In this document: positions 1 to 6,559 of the stretch, in pieces
How the letters are laid out: each line of letters begins with the position of its first letter
How positions within the stretch are numbered: the stretch's first letter is position 1
Assembly: GCA_964385195.1 (NCBI GenBank)
Contig: CAYLOC010000114.1
Coordinates: forward strand, 1 to 10,572
DNA length: 10,572 nucleotides
Direction of reading: 5' to 3'
Origin: CAYLOC01 sp964385195
GTDB taxonomy: Bacteria; Actinomycetota; Actinomycetes; Propionibacteriales; Nocardioidaceae
Notes under the pieces: generated by a model
The model's input: only the letters and a program-made list of their open reading frames with translations
The model's database searches: none
Told to the model about the DNA's origin: nothing
Program-made: the position numbers and the translations under genes

Positions 1-33
1 CCCACGTCCCTCGCGCTCCAGCAGGCTGGGCGG

Positions 34-1083
34 ATGGCACCTCGATCCCGCTTCCGTGAGGAGTTGCGCACGGCCGTGACTCCGCAGCCCGTCGCCACCT
101 GGCTCGCAGACGGCGTGACGCGGGAGCAACTCCGAGGACCGGGATGGTGCCGTACCAGCTACGGGTTCTACCGCCCCATCCCGGCCACGAGCGCGGGCAG
201 GACGCCAACTCAACGCATCCTCGACGCCGCAGCGCTCGCGCCGCCGGATGCGGCCATCGGCGGTTGGGCCGCAGCCTTCGTGCACGGCGTCGACATCCTC
301 GACGGGATCGACAGTTTCACGATGACCGAGATTCCCGTCCTGCTCTGTCTCGGCCGCGACCTGGGTCGCCGCAGCACCGGGAGGGTCCGGTACTCGCGGG
401 ATCGACTTCCGCCCGCCGACGTCTGCCTGCGCCACGGTCTCCCGGTGACCGCGCCGCTACGTACAGCCTTCGACGGCGCCCGCCTGAGCGACGGACTCGC
501 CGAAGCCGTGGCGTTCCTCGACGCCTGCGCGCACGAACGCATCATCACGCTCACTGACCTTGCCGCCTACATCGCCACCCATCGCGCAGATGGATGGTCG
601 GGGATCGAGCAGGTACGGCGGGCGCTCGCGCTGGCGGACATGGCCACCCGCAACCTCTGGGAGTCTCGACTGCGCGTCCTCGCCGTACGCGAGGCCGGGG
701 TTCCCAAGCCGCTCGTCAACTGTCCGGTATTCGACGTCGCCGGCGGATTCGCTGGCATCCCAGATCTCCTCGATCCGGAGGCCGGGGTGGTGCTGGAGTT
801 CGACGGACAAGGACACCGAGACCGGCGCCAGCATCGAGCGGACAATGTACGAGAGGAGCGGTTCGAGTCACTGGGCTTGATCGTTGCTCGCGCTGACAGT
901 CTCGACCTGATGCACCATCGTGTTGACCTCGTACGCCGAGTGGTGGACGCCTACGCGCGAGGGCGTCGCCGTGACCGGGCCCAAGACCGCTGGACGCTGG
1001 TGGAGCCGGACTGGTGGCTGGAGCAGACCGACCCGAGCGAGCTGCTGACCGACGCCGAGAAGGCAGAACTGCTGGACTGGTGA
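34..1083 (+). CDS. DUF559/AbiEi-like protein with a restriction-endonuclease-like C-terminal domain
   Basis: 349 aa, function unknown. Residues about 27-48 (VTREQL, then GPGWCRTSYGFYRP) resemble the end of the AbiEi-type antitoxin winged-helix region. Residues 205-290 look like the DUF559/Vsr-like nuclease fold common in actinobacteria: E210 in WESRLR, D244 in PDLLD, E255 and D257 in LEFDGQGHR, then a basic helix. The order E, PD, ExDG resembles the active-site frame of that fold, but no classical lysine follows the second acidic residue. No transmembrane segment or signal peptide is seen. The ATG at 34 has only a weak AGG/GCGG-rich upstream stretch; no better in-frame start is obvious. No partner toxin gene lies next to it, so a toxin-antitoxin role is unsupported here. 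It converges on the acyltransferase across the gap. Such proteins are often multi-copy and orphan. Confidence 0.8.
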   Translation: MAPRSRFREELRTAVTPQPVATWLADGVTREQLRGPGWCRTSYGFYRPIPATSAGRTPTQRILDAAALAPPDAAIGGWAAAFVHGVDILDGIDSFTMTEIPVLLCLGRDLGRRSTGRVRYSRDRLPPADVCLRHGLPVTAPLRTAFDGARLSDGLAEAVAFLDACAHERIITLTDLAAYIATHRADGWSGIEQVRRALALADMATRNLWESRLRVLAVREAGVPKPLVNCPVFDVAGGFAGIPDLLDPEAGVVLEFDGQGHRDRRQHRADNVREERFESLGLIVARADSLDLMHHRVDLVRRVVDAYARGRRRDRAQDRWTLVEPDWWLEQTDPSELLTDAEKAELLDW

Positions 1084-1090
1084 GCGCTGC

Positions 1091-1137
1091 GGCAGCAGAT
1101 GGGGGTCGGAACGCTCGTTGGACAACAAACTGCTGCC
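1091..1137. other. Inverted repeat just after the DUF559-like gene (possible terminator)
   Basis: GGCAGCAG at 1091-1098 is exactly complementary to CTGCTGCC at 1130-1137, with a 31-base loop. It starts 7 bases after the stop of the upstream gene. There is no T-tract and the loop is long, so a terminator role is only a guess. The rest of 1084-1213 holds a 9-bp direct repeat, ATCACCTAC, at 1140-1148 and 1153-1161, and no convincing gene. Confidence 0.25.
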
Positions 1138-1157
1138 AAATCACCTACCCACATCAC

Positions 1158-1213
1158 CTACGCCGCGGAGTGCGGTGACTCACCGGAGCCAGCGGGTCCG
1201 TCTGAGTCGATCG
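1158..1213 (-). other. Candidate C-terminal coding end of the acyltransferase beyond the gap
   Basis: Reading the minus strand from the left edge of the gap, one frame gives IDSDGPAGSGESPHSAA and a TAG stop at 1158-1160. Its Gly/Ser/Pro/Glu-rich make-up matches the low-complexity tail seen on the other side of the gap. A second frame stops at 1180 after an Arg-rich stretch and looks less like coding sequence. Because 100 Ns is a placeholder length, neither frame can be linked to the upstream gene for certain. Confidence 0.3.
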
Positions 1214-1313
1214 NNNNNNNNNNNNNNNNNNNNNNNNNNNNNNNNNNNNNNNNNNNNNNNNNNNNNNNNNNNNNNNNNNNNNNNNNNNNNNNNNNNNNNN
1301 NNNNNNNNNNNNN
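1214..1313. other. Assembly gap (100 Ns)
   Basis: Exactly 100 unknown bases, a conventional scaffold-gap size, so the true length is probably unknown. It removes the 3' end of the acyltransferase gene. The gap lies about 60 bp from a 21-bp tandem repeat in that gene's low-complexity tail, which may be why assembly broke here. Confidence 0.97.
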
Positions 1314-2094
1314 CAGACTTCGCAGTTGTCCCTTGCTCGCCCGCTCCCCCGCTTCCATCACCGCGCTTGGCGGCCTTCTCTTCGGCCTTCGCGGCCTTCT
1401 CTTCTGCCTTGGCCTGCTGCTGTGCCTGCTGTCGGGCGCGCGTGGCGTAGGCGTCGACGTACTCCTGGCCGGAGAGCTCCATGATCTCGTACATGATCTC
1501 GTCAGTGATGGACCGCAGCACGAACCGGTCCTCCTCCATCCCCTCGTACCGTGAGAAGTCCAGGGGTTCGCCGAACCGGACGTACGGCCGGGCGTACCGA
1601 CCGAACACCCGACCGGGCGGAGCAATGACGTTGGTGTTGACCACCGCGATGGGAATGACGGGGACCTTCGCGGCCAACGCCATCCGGGCTACGCCGGTCC
1701 GCCCGCGGTACAGGCAGCCGTCGTGGGACCGGGTGCCCTCCGGGTAGATACCGAACAGCTCCCCGTTGCCGAGCACCCGCAGCCCGGTCGCCAGCGCGCC
1801 GGCGGCGGCGCTTCCGCTGGTGCGATCGATCGGCACCTGCCCGGCGCCGGAGAAGAACCGACGCTGTAACCAACCCTTGAGTCCCGGCGTGGTGAAGTAC
1901 TCCGCCTTGGCCACGAACGTCACCTTCCGGGGGACCATCAGGGGCATCACCAGCCAGTCCAGGTAGGAGAGGTGGTTGCTGGCGAGGATGGCGCCACCGG
2001 TCTCGGGGACGTTCTCACGGCCCTCGACGTACGGCCGGAAGACCAGCTTCAGCAACGGCCCGATCAGGACGAACTTCAGCATCCAGTAGAACAC
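1314..2094 (-). CDS. PlsC-type lysophospholipid/1-acylglycerol-3-phosphate acyltransferase, 3' end in gap
   Basis: Transfers an acyl group to a lysophospholipid or lysophosphatidic acid at the inner membrane. 260 residues are visible. Acyltransferase motif I is NHLSYLD (H41, D46); motif III is YPEGTRS (E119, R122); VAKAEYF with TPGLKG (about 61-74) fits motif II. Residues 2-19 (FYWMLKFVLIGPLLKLVF) form a hydrophobic anchor. I chose the GTG at 2094 because a perfect AGGAGG lies 6 bp upstream; the upstream GTG at 2118 lacks one. After about residue 220 the chain turns into a Gln/Ala/Lys/Glu-rich tail carrying two KAEEKAA units, then a Gly/Ser stretch that runs into the gap. Its location near a FadD-type ligase, an ArsA-like ATPase and an SRPBCC gene recalls M. 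tuberculosis Rv2182c (PlsM), reported to acylate the sn-2 position; orthology here is inference. Confidence 0.9.
1370..1411 (-). repeat. 21-bp tandem repeat in the acyltransferase tail
   Basis: Two adjacent 21-bp units, 1370-1390 and 1391-1411, are identical at 19 of 21 bases. On the minus strand they encode two copies of KAEEKAA, a heptad-sized Lys/Glu/Ala unit likely to be helical. The repeat lies in the low-complexity C-terminal tail, outside the catalytic domain, and could vary in copy number by slippage. Confidence 0.8.
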
Positions 2095-2100
2095 CGGCCA

Positions 2101-2106
2101 CCTCCT
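2101..2106 (-). promoter_or_regulatory. Ribosome binding site that sets the acyltransferase start
   Basis: Minus-strand AGGAGG, 6 bp upstream of the GTG at 2094. It would fall inside the coding sequence if the longer GTG start at 2118 were used, so it argues for the shorter protein. Confidence 0.8.
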
Positions 2107-2170
2107 CGCCTGACACACTAGGGCAATCGCCGTGCGGACGGCTGCCCTGACTCGTAAAGTGCTGGCCAGC

Positions 2171-2189
2171 GTGACACGATGAGTGTGAC
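2171..2189. promoter_or_regulatory. Imperfect inverted repeat between divergent acyltransferase and hydrolase genes
   Basis: GTGACAC, five bases (GATGA), then GTGTGAC: two 7-bp arms that pair at 6 of 7 positions. The 19-bp size and its place in the 137-bp divergent spacer (2095-2231) fit an operator for a dimeric regulator. A TANNNT-type hexamer, TAAAGT at 2155-2160, lies just upstream on the plus strand without a clear -35 box. No regulator gene is nearby, so its partner is unknown. Confidence 0.35.
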
Positions 2190-2231
2190 GCGGGGCAGCG
2201 TTATCACCCCGCCGGGCCAGGAGATTCGATC

Positions 2232-3014
2232 ATGCCAGTCGCCGCACACGCGGAGCCGTTCGCCCTTGCGGGAGGAAGAACCGGCGTGTTGCTGCTGCAT
2301 GGTTTCACCGGCTCTCCGGTGTCCATGCGCCCGTGGGCCGAGGCTCTGGCCGGCGCCGGCTACTCCATCCGGGTTCCGCGACTACCCGGGCACGGAACGA
2401 GTTGGCAAGCCCTGAACACGACCGGGTGGCAGGACTGGTACGCCGAGGCGGCGCACGGGCTCACGAAGCTCGCCGACGCCTGCGATGCCGTGTTCGTCGC
2501 GGGCCTGTCGATGGGTGGCTGTCTCGCGCTGCGACTGGCCGAGCAGCGACCTGACGCCGTCGACGGCCTACTCCTGGTGAACCCGGTGGTGGCCAGCCGT
2601 GATCGGCGGCTGCTGGCGCTGCCGCTGCTGAAGCGCCTGCGGGGTTCGATCGACGCGATCGGCAACGACATCCGCAAGACGGGGGTGGAGGAGTACTCCT
2701 ACGACCGCACCCCCCTTCGTGCGCTGGACTCGATGCGTGCCATGTGGCGGACGACCCGCGCCGACCTACCACGGGTGCAGGCGCCGCTGCTGTTGTTCCG
2801 TTCCGCGACCGACCACGTCGTCGACGACCTGTCGGCCCAAGTCATCATGCAGCGAGTAGGTTCCTCCGACCGCACCGAGCGCGTGCTCCACGACAGCTAC
2901 CATGTGGCGGTGCTGGACCACGACGCGCCTCGCATCTTCTCCGAGTCCGTCGAGTTCATCGCCGCTCACGATGCGGCCCAGCCAGCGACCGCGGAGTCCC
3001 CCCATGCGGTCTAA
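2232..3014 (+). CDS. Alpha/beta-fold hydrolase (carboxylesterase/monoacylglycerol lipase-like)
   Basis: 260 aa, a compact cytoplasmic serine hydrolase similar in layout to Est30-type carboxylesterases. The oxyanion-hole segment LLHGFTGSP is at about 21-29, the nucleophile elbow GLSMGG at 91-96 with Ser93, the probable acid is Asp194 in SATDHVVDD, and the catalytic His is H224 in DSYHVAVLDHD. All three triad residues are present, and the short lid suggests small or medium acyl esters. The true substrate cannot be read from sequence. The ATG at 2232 has AGGAG 8 bp upstream. No signal peptide is seen. It diverges from the acyltransferase gene and overlaps the next gene by 11 bp, so the two are probably co-transcribed and translationally coupled. 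A role in lipid or acylglycerol turnover is suggested only by the neighbours. Confidence 0.9.
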   Translation: MPVAAHAEPFALAGGRTGVLLLHGFTGSPVSMRPWAEALAGAGYSIRVPRLPGHGTSWQALNTTGWQDWYAEAAHGLTKLADACDAVFVAGLSMGGCLALRLAEQRPDAVDGLLLVNPVVASRDRRLLALPLLKRLRGSIDAIGNDIRKTGVEEYSYDRTPLRALDSMRAMWRTTRADLPRVQAPLLLFRSATDHVVDDLSAQVIMQRVGSSDRTERVLHDSYHVAVLDHDAPRIFSESVEFIAAHDAAQPATAESPHAV

Positions 3015-3756
3015 CGGCCTGCGCGCGGCCGCCTACGCACCGGTCGCCGACCTCGACCCCCGCACCGCCGACGCGATGCTTGAGCAGTTGAAGGGTTACG
3101 GCATCGCGGCCTACAGCACCCCGGTGGAACGTTCGGCAACGGCCGGCTTCGAGCACCCGGACCTGGGGGTGGACCTGCAGGACCGGCTGTACGTCGACGC
3201 GGCCGCGACCGAGGAGGCACGGCAAATACTGGCTGAGGTCGACGCCGATGCGCTGGCCGGAAACGAGGACCTGGCGTGGGCGCAGATCGTGGCCGGGTTC
3301 GACCGTCCGGTCGACCCCCCGGTCGCCCCGTGGCCGGTCGATGAGGACGTGTCCGACACCGAGGCGAGCGAACCGGAGCCCACCCAGCCGTCGCGGTGGT
3401 GGCGACGTCCGCACACCGACGACGCGTTCGCCGAGTTCGCCGCGTACGACGACTTCGGCGAGCCCGCCGAGGCAGCCGACGAGCACGATCTGGTTGACGA
3501 CGTGGACGAGGCCGACCGGTTCGTACCGCCCACACCGCCGCCGATCCCCTGGCCGAGCGGAGCACAGCAGCTGGCCTGGCTCGGCGTCGCCTGTGGCCCG
3601 GTCCTGCTGCTCGTGGCGGCCGTGTTCGGGCTGGGGCTTCCGACCTGGCTGACGCTCGCTGCCGCCGGGGCGTTCATCGGCGGGTTCGTCGCGCTGGTCG
3701 CGATGATGGACAACGACCGGGACCCGTGGGACCCCGACGACGGAGCCCAGGTCTAG
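3004..3756 (+). CDS. Acidic protein with DUF2007-like N-terminus and two C-terminal membrane segments
   Basis: 250 aa, function unknown. Residues about 10-80 (a helix TADAMLEQLKGYGIAAY, then RLYVDAAATEEARQIL) resemble the small DUF2007-like fold, sometimes called putative signal-transducing. Residues 100-185 are a long Asp/Glu/Pro-rich linker with a WWRRP patch at 132-136. Two hydrophobic segments follow, about 189-211 and 214-236, ending in an acidic tail (DNDRDPWDPDDG). It is therefore probably anchored by a C-terminal hairpin; orientation is not clear from charge alone. I chose the ATG at 3004 because GGAG lies 7 bp upstream and the frame upstream is occupied by the hydrolase; a longer frame opening at 2902 would overlap that gene by over 100 bp. 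The 11-bp overlap implies coupling to the hydrolase. Confidence 0.8.
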   Translation: MRSNGLRAAAYAPVADLDPRTADAMLEQLKGYGIAAYSTPVERSATAGFEHPDLGVDLQDRLYVDAAATEEARQILAEVDADALAGNEDLAWAQIVAGFDRPVDPPVAPWPVDEDVSDTEASEPEPTQPSRWWRRPHTDDAFAEFAAYDDFGEPAEAADEHDLVDDVDEADRFVPPTPPPIPWPSGAQQLAWLGVACGPVLLLVAAVFGLGLPTWLTLAAAGAFIGGFVALVAMMDNDRDPWDPDDGAQV

Positions 3757-3780
3757 CCCGATCCAGCCCAGCCGGTGCGC

Positions 3781-4089
3781 TCACTCCTTGTCGGGAAGCA
3801 CGTTCGGCGGGAGCCGGTAGTGGTAACGCACCTTGTCACCATCCACTGAGTCCACCGTGACCCTGGCCTTGACGGTCTTGCCGTTGGGCAGTGCCACCGC
3901 ACAGGTCATCTTTCCGTCCTTCTTGGCGGGCAGGTCATCATCGCACGTGACGTCGGCATCGACCCCCGCGACGGACTGGATCCTGTCATGGATCGACTGC
4001 TCCACGTCGTCGCCGCTGACGTACTTCGAGCAGCCAGCAGCCACAAGACACACGGCGGCAGCCGTGACACCTACCAGCCAGCGCCTCAT
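3781..4089 (-). CDS. Small DUF4333-like lipoprotein
   Basis: 102 aa. The N-terminus has Arg2-Arg3, a hydrophobic core, and a lipobox-like VAAGC with Cys20, so it is probably exported and lipid-anchored on the outer face of the membrane. The mature part has two cysteines, C49 and C63, about the spacing of the disulphide in DUF4333-type domains, with the pattern VTCDDDLPAKKDGKMTCAV followed by GKTVKARVTVDSVDGDKVRYH. Function is unknown. The ATG at 4089 was chosen over longer starts because GGAGGA lies 7 bp upstream and the signal peptide begins there. It converges on the membrane protein gene (24 bp gap, no evident terminator) and diverges from the MFS transporter. The lipobox has Ala rather than Leu at -3, slightly off consensus. 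Confidence 0.85.
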   Translation of the reverse strand: MRRWLVGVTAAAVCLVAAGCSKYVSGDDVEQSIHDRIQSVAGVDADVTCDDDLPAKKDGKMTCAVALPNGKTVKARVTVDSVDGDKVRYHYRLPPNVLPDKE

Positions 4090-4140
4090 GGCGCGCTCCT
4101 CCCGTGCTCGGCGACCCCTGCCGGAGCGCCCATCCTCCCC

Positions 4141-4178
4141 CATCGCGCCATGTCGGGAGAAGCCGGCCATGTGCGATG
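4141..4178. promoter_or_regulatory. Inverted repeat between lipoprotein and MFS genes
   Basis: CATCGC (4141-4146) pairs with GCGATG (4173-4178), and CATG (4149-4152) with CATG (4168-4171), around a 15-base centre; one G/T position and one bulged C interrupt the arms. It sits in the 131-bp divergent spacer (4090-4220), a natural place for an operator, or it may form a leader hairpin. The ATG at 4176 lies inside the right arm, which weakens it as the MFS start. No clear promoter boxes were found. Confidence 0.35.
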
Positions 4179-4220
4179 CGAACCCTGGCTGATCTGGACC
4201 CTCCTGGCACACTCACTGAG

Positions 4221-5429
4221 GTGCGCAGCAAGAAGCGGGGTGAGGTCCCTCTCCAGGTGGACCGTGCCCGTCAGGGTGTGGCGGTGGTCTTCGGCACTGC
4301 GGGGCTTGCGTTCGCCTCGCTGGCCTCCCGCGCCCCCGCCGTACAGCAGGGCCTCGGACTGCGTCCCTCCGGCTTCGGGTTGTTGTTGCTTGCCCTGTCC
4401 GCCGGCTCGATGCTTGCCCTTCCGCTGGCCGGTCCGCTGGTCCACCGGTACACCCCGCGGCCGGTGGTCCAGGTGGCGGCCGTGGTACTCGCCGTCGGCC
4501 TCACCGCGGCTGCGGTCGGGGTGAGTATCAGCAGTGTGTTCGTCACCGGCGCCGGCCTGTTCGGCACCGGGCTGGGGATGAGCACGTGGGATGTCGCGAT
4601 GAACGTCGAGGCCACGTACGTCGAACGCCGCAGCGGGCGAACACTGATGCCGCGATTCCATGCCGGCTTCAGTCTGGGCACCGTGGCCGGAGCGCTACTC
4701 GGATCGGCGGCAGCAGGTCTCGGAATCGGCGTGACGGCACAGTTGGTGTTCACCGCGGTGCTGGCCTCGGCCCTGGTGCCGCTCGGCCTGCGCCACTTCC
4801 TGCTCCCGGTGGTGACGCCACAGTCAACCGGGTCCAGGGCCGGTACGGCGTTCGCCGCGTGGCGCGAACCCCGCACCTTGGCGGTGGGGGTGCTGGTCCT
4901 GGCGTTCGCGTTCACCGAGGGCAGCGCGAACGACTGGATGGCGATCTCCTTCGTCGACGGGCACGGCACCAGCGGAGCGGTCGGGGCGGCCGGGCTGGGG
5001 GTGTTCCTGGCTGCCATGACCACCGGCCGGTTCCTGGGCGGTGGCCTCATCGACCTGTGGGGCCGGGTGCCGGTGCTGGCCGGGAGCGCCGTGGTGGCCG
5101 CCGGCGGGTTGCTGCTGGTGACCCACGGCGGGAGCCTGCCCTTCGCCTTCCTCGGTGCGCTGTTGTGGGGAACCGGTGCCGCCCTGGGTTTCCCGACGGG
5201 GATGAGCGCCGCCGGTGACGACCCGGCCCGGGCGGCTGGTCGGGTCGGAGTGGTCAGCTCGATCGGCTACTCGGCGTTCCTGGCCGGCCCACCGCTGATC
5301 GGGTTCCTCGCGGACGAGCGCGGGATCCTGGGGGCCCTGGCCGTGGTCGCCGTCGCGCTGCTGGTGGCGCTCGTGGTCAGCCCGGCGGCTCGTCCGACTC
5401 CGCAGCGGGAGGGTCAGGCCGACTCCTGA
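4221..5429 (+). CDS. MFS transporter, YbjJ-like
   Basis: 402 aa, an inner-membrane carrier with about 12 hydrophobic segments, the usual MFS length. DVAMN at 124-128, RFHAGFSLG at 145-153 and EGSANDW at 233-239 are typical of the YbjJ-like subfamily, whose substrates are poorly known. The start is uncertain. An ATG at 4176 would add 15 codons, but these have many A/T third positions, unlike the rest of the gene, and no good ribosome binding site. The GTG at 4221 leaves a short basic tail (RSKKR) before the first segment, as expected for a cytoplasmic N-terminus, but it too lacks a clear binding site and may be leaderless; a GTG at 4257 is also possible. The 3' end overlaps the convergent kinase gene by 16 bp. 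Confidence 0.88.
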   Translation: MRSKKRGEVPLQVDRARQGVAVVFGTAGLAFASLASRAPAVQQGLGLRPSGFGLLLLALSAGSMLALPLAGPLVHRYTPRPVVQVAAVVLAVGLTAAAVGVSISSVFVTGAGLFGTGLGMSTWDVAMNVEATYVERRSGRTLMPRFHAGFSLGTVAGALLGSAAAGLGIGVTAQLVFTAVLASALVPLGLRHFLLPVVTPQSTGSRAGTAFAAWREPRTLAVGVLVLAFAFTEGSANDWMAISFVDGHGTSGAVGAAGLGVFLAAMTTGRFLGGGLIDLWGRVPVLAGSAVVAAGGLLLVTHGGSLPFAFLGALLWGTGAALGFPTGMSAAGDDPARAAGRVGVVSSIGYSAFLAGPPLIGFLADERGILGALAVVAVALLVALVVSPAARPTPQREGQADS

Positions 5430-6550
5430 GCCAGCATCTTCCGCCGGCGCTGCCGGCGGGCCCGTCGCCGTACCCCACGCCGCGACCGGCGAACCGCGGA
5501 CCGGGCCAGGTCCGCCGCACCGATCATCCCGGCGTCAGACCCCATGCCGGTGCGCTCCACGGAGGGCACCGGACGCAGCCCGCGTCCGGTCAGCCCCGCG
5601 TCGAGCGCTTCTCGGGCAGGAGCGAGCAACACGTCGCCTGCTTCGGCGACGCCGCCACCGATCAGGATGCAGTCCGGGTCGAACGCCGCGGTGAGGCTGG
5701 CCAGTCCGACACCGAGCCACCGGCCCACGTCGGTGAACAGCTCCAGGGCGGCGGGGTCGCCAGCCTCCGCCGCCTGCGCCACGAGCGCTCCGGTGACCGC
5801 GGCGGGGTCGCCGTCAGCCAGCGCGCACAGACCCGCCGCCCCCGATGCCGCGTCGCGGACCAGCGCCGCGCCACGGCGCGCGAGGGCGTTCCCGCTGGCG
5901 TACTGCTCCCAGCAGCCGTGGTTCCCGCACTCGCACAACAGCCCGTCGGGAACCACCTGCATGTGGCCGAACTCGCCGGCGATGCCGTTCGCGCCGCGGA
6001 CCATGCGGCCGTCGATGACCATGGCGCCGCCGATCCCGGTGCCGAGCGTGAGGCAGAGGACCTGGTTGCGTCCCACGGCCGCGCCGAAACGGTACTCCGC
6101 CCATGCCGCCGCGTTGGCGTCGTTGTCGACGATCACCGGTACGGCGAGCCGGTCGAACAGCCGTTGCCGCAGGGGCTCGTTGCGCCATGACAGGTGCGGA
6201 GCGAACAAGACCGTGGATCGGCTCGCGTCGACGAAGCCTGCAGCTCCGACGCCCACTGCCCAGAACCGATGTCGGTCGGCAAGCTCCTCGACCGCGTCGA
6301 CGATGGTGTCCTCGACCACCTGCGGCGCGGTGCTCCGGTCGGGGGTCTGCCGCCGCGTGCGCGCGAGTACCGCTCCGTGCCCGTCGACGACTCCGGCGAG
6401 AAGCTTGGTTCCGCCGATGTCGACGCCGATGGTCCGCGCGTCAGCCAGCCGGCGCGCGGTCCGCGGTGCCGCGACGTCGGACTCGCGACCCCGCCGGGCG
6501 GTGCGTGTCCCACGCATCGGCGTACGACGAGGCTCTCGTTCGCGCGGCAT
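5414..6550 (-). CDS. glkA: ROK-family glucokinase with basic terminal extensions
   Basis: 378 aa, cytoplasmic ATP-dependent hexokinase of the ROK family, probably making glucose 6-phosphate. Phosphate-1 motif DIGGTK is at 44-49, NDANAAAW at 143-150 with catalytic Asp144, LGTGIGG at 169-175, sugar-binding GEFGH at 192-196, and the zinc motif CECGNHGCWE at 206-215 (C206, C208, C213, with H196). The segments AAGFV with RSTVLFAPHLSWRNEPL match what I remember of Streptomyces GlkA more closely than the neighbouring paralogue does. Unlike that paralogue it has about 28 extra basic residues at the N-terminus and a C-terminal tail with 12 Arg in residues 354-370. The ATG at 6550 has AGGAGG only 3 bp upstream; an ATG at 6517 would shorten it by 11. 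It lacks the helix-turn-helix of ROK repressors. The glkA symbol is tentative. Confidence 0.9.
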   Translation of the reverse strand: MPREREPRRTPMRGTRTARRGRESDVAAPRTARRLADARTIGVDIGGTKLLAGVVDGHGAVLARTRRQTPDRSTAPQVVEDTIVDAVEELADRHRFWAVGVGAAGFVDASRSTVLFAPHLSWRNEPLRQRLFDRLAVPVIVDNDANAAAWAEYRFGAAVGRNQVLCLTLGTGIGGAMVIDGRMVRGANGIAGEFGHMQVVPDGLLCECGNHGCWEQYASGNALARRGAALVRDAASGAAGLCALADGDPAAVTGALVAQAAEAGDPAALELFTDVGRWLGVGLASLTAAFDPDCILIGGGVAEAGDVLLAPAREALDAGLTGRGLRPVPSVERTGMGSDAGMIGAADLARSAVRRSRRGVRRRARRQRRRKMLAQESA

Positions 6551-6553
6551 CGG

Positions 6554-6559
6554 CCTCCT
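6554..6559 (-). promoter_or_regulatory. Ribosome binding site overlapping the upstream kinase stop codon
   Basis: Minus-strand AGGAGG shares two bases with the TAG stop of the upstream ROK gene (6558-6560) and sits 3 bp before the ATG at 6550. The arrangement suggests translational coupling of the two kinases. The spacing is shorter than usual, so initiation may be weak or the true start may lie slightly downstream. Confidence 0.65.

Noticed and set aside
34..1083. A toxin-antitoxin or phage-defence system around the AbiEi-like protein
   Set aside because: No partner gene lies in the window, and the next gene is a housekeeping-type acyltransferase on the opposite strand; upstream sequence is outside the window.
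1140..1161. Direct repeat ATCACCTAC twice with a 13-bp period, as iterons or a regulator site
   Set aside because: Only two copies, in a short spacer between convergent genes beside an assembly gap, with no replication or regulator gene near.
2155..2160. TAAAGT as a firm -10 box for the hydrolase
   Set aside because: It fits TANNNT but has no recognisable -35 at 16-18 bp, so it is mentioned only as weak support.
2902..3003. N-terminal extension of the membrane-hairpin protein to an ATG at 2902
   Set aside because: It would overlap the hydrolase by over 100 bp, encodes a Ser/Pro-rich stretch, and lacks a ribosome binding site, whereas the ATG at 3004 has GGAG 7 bp upstream.
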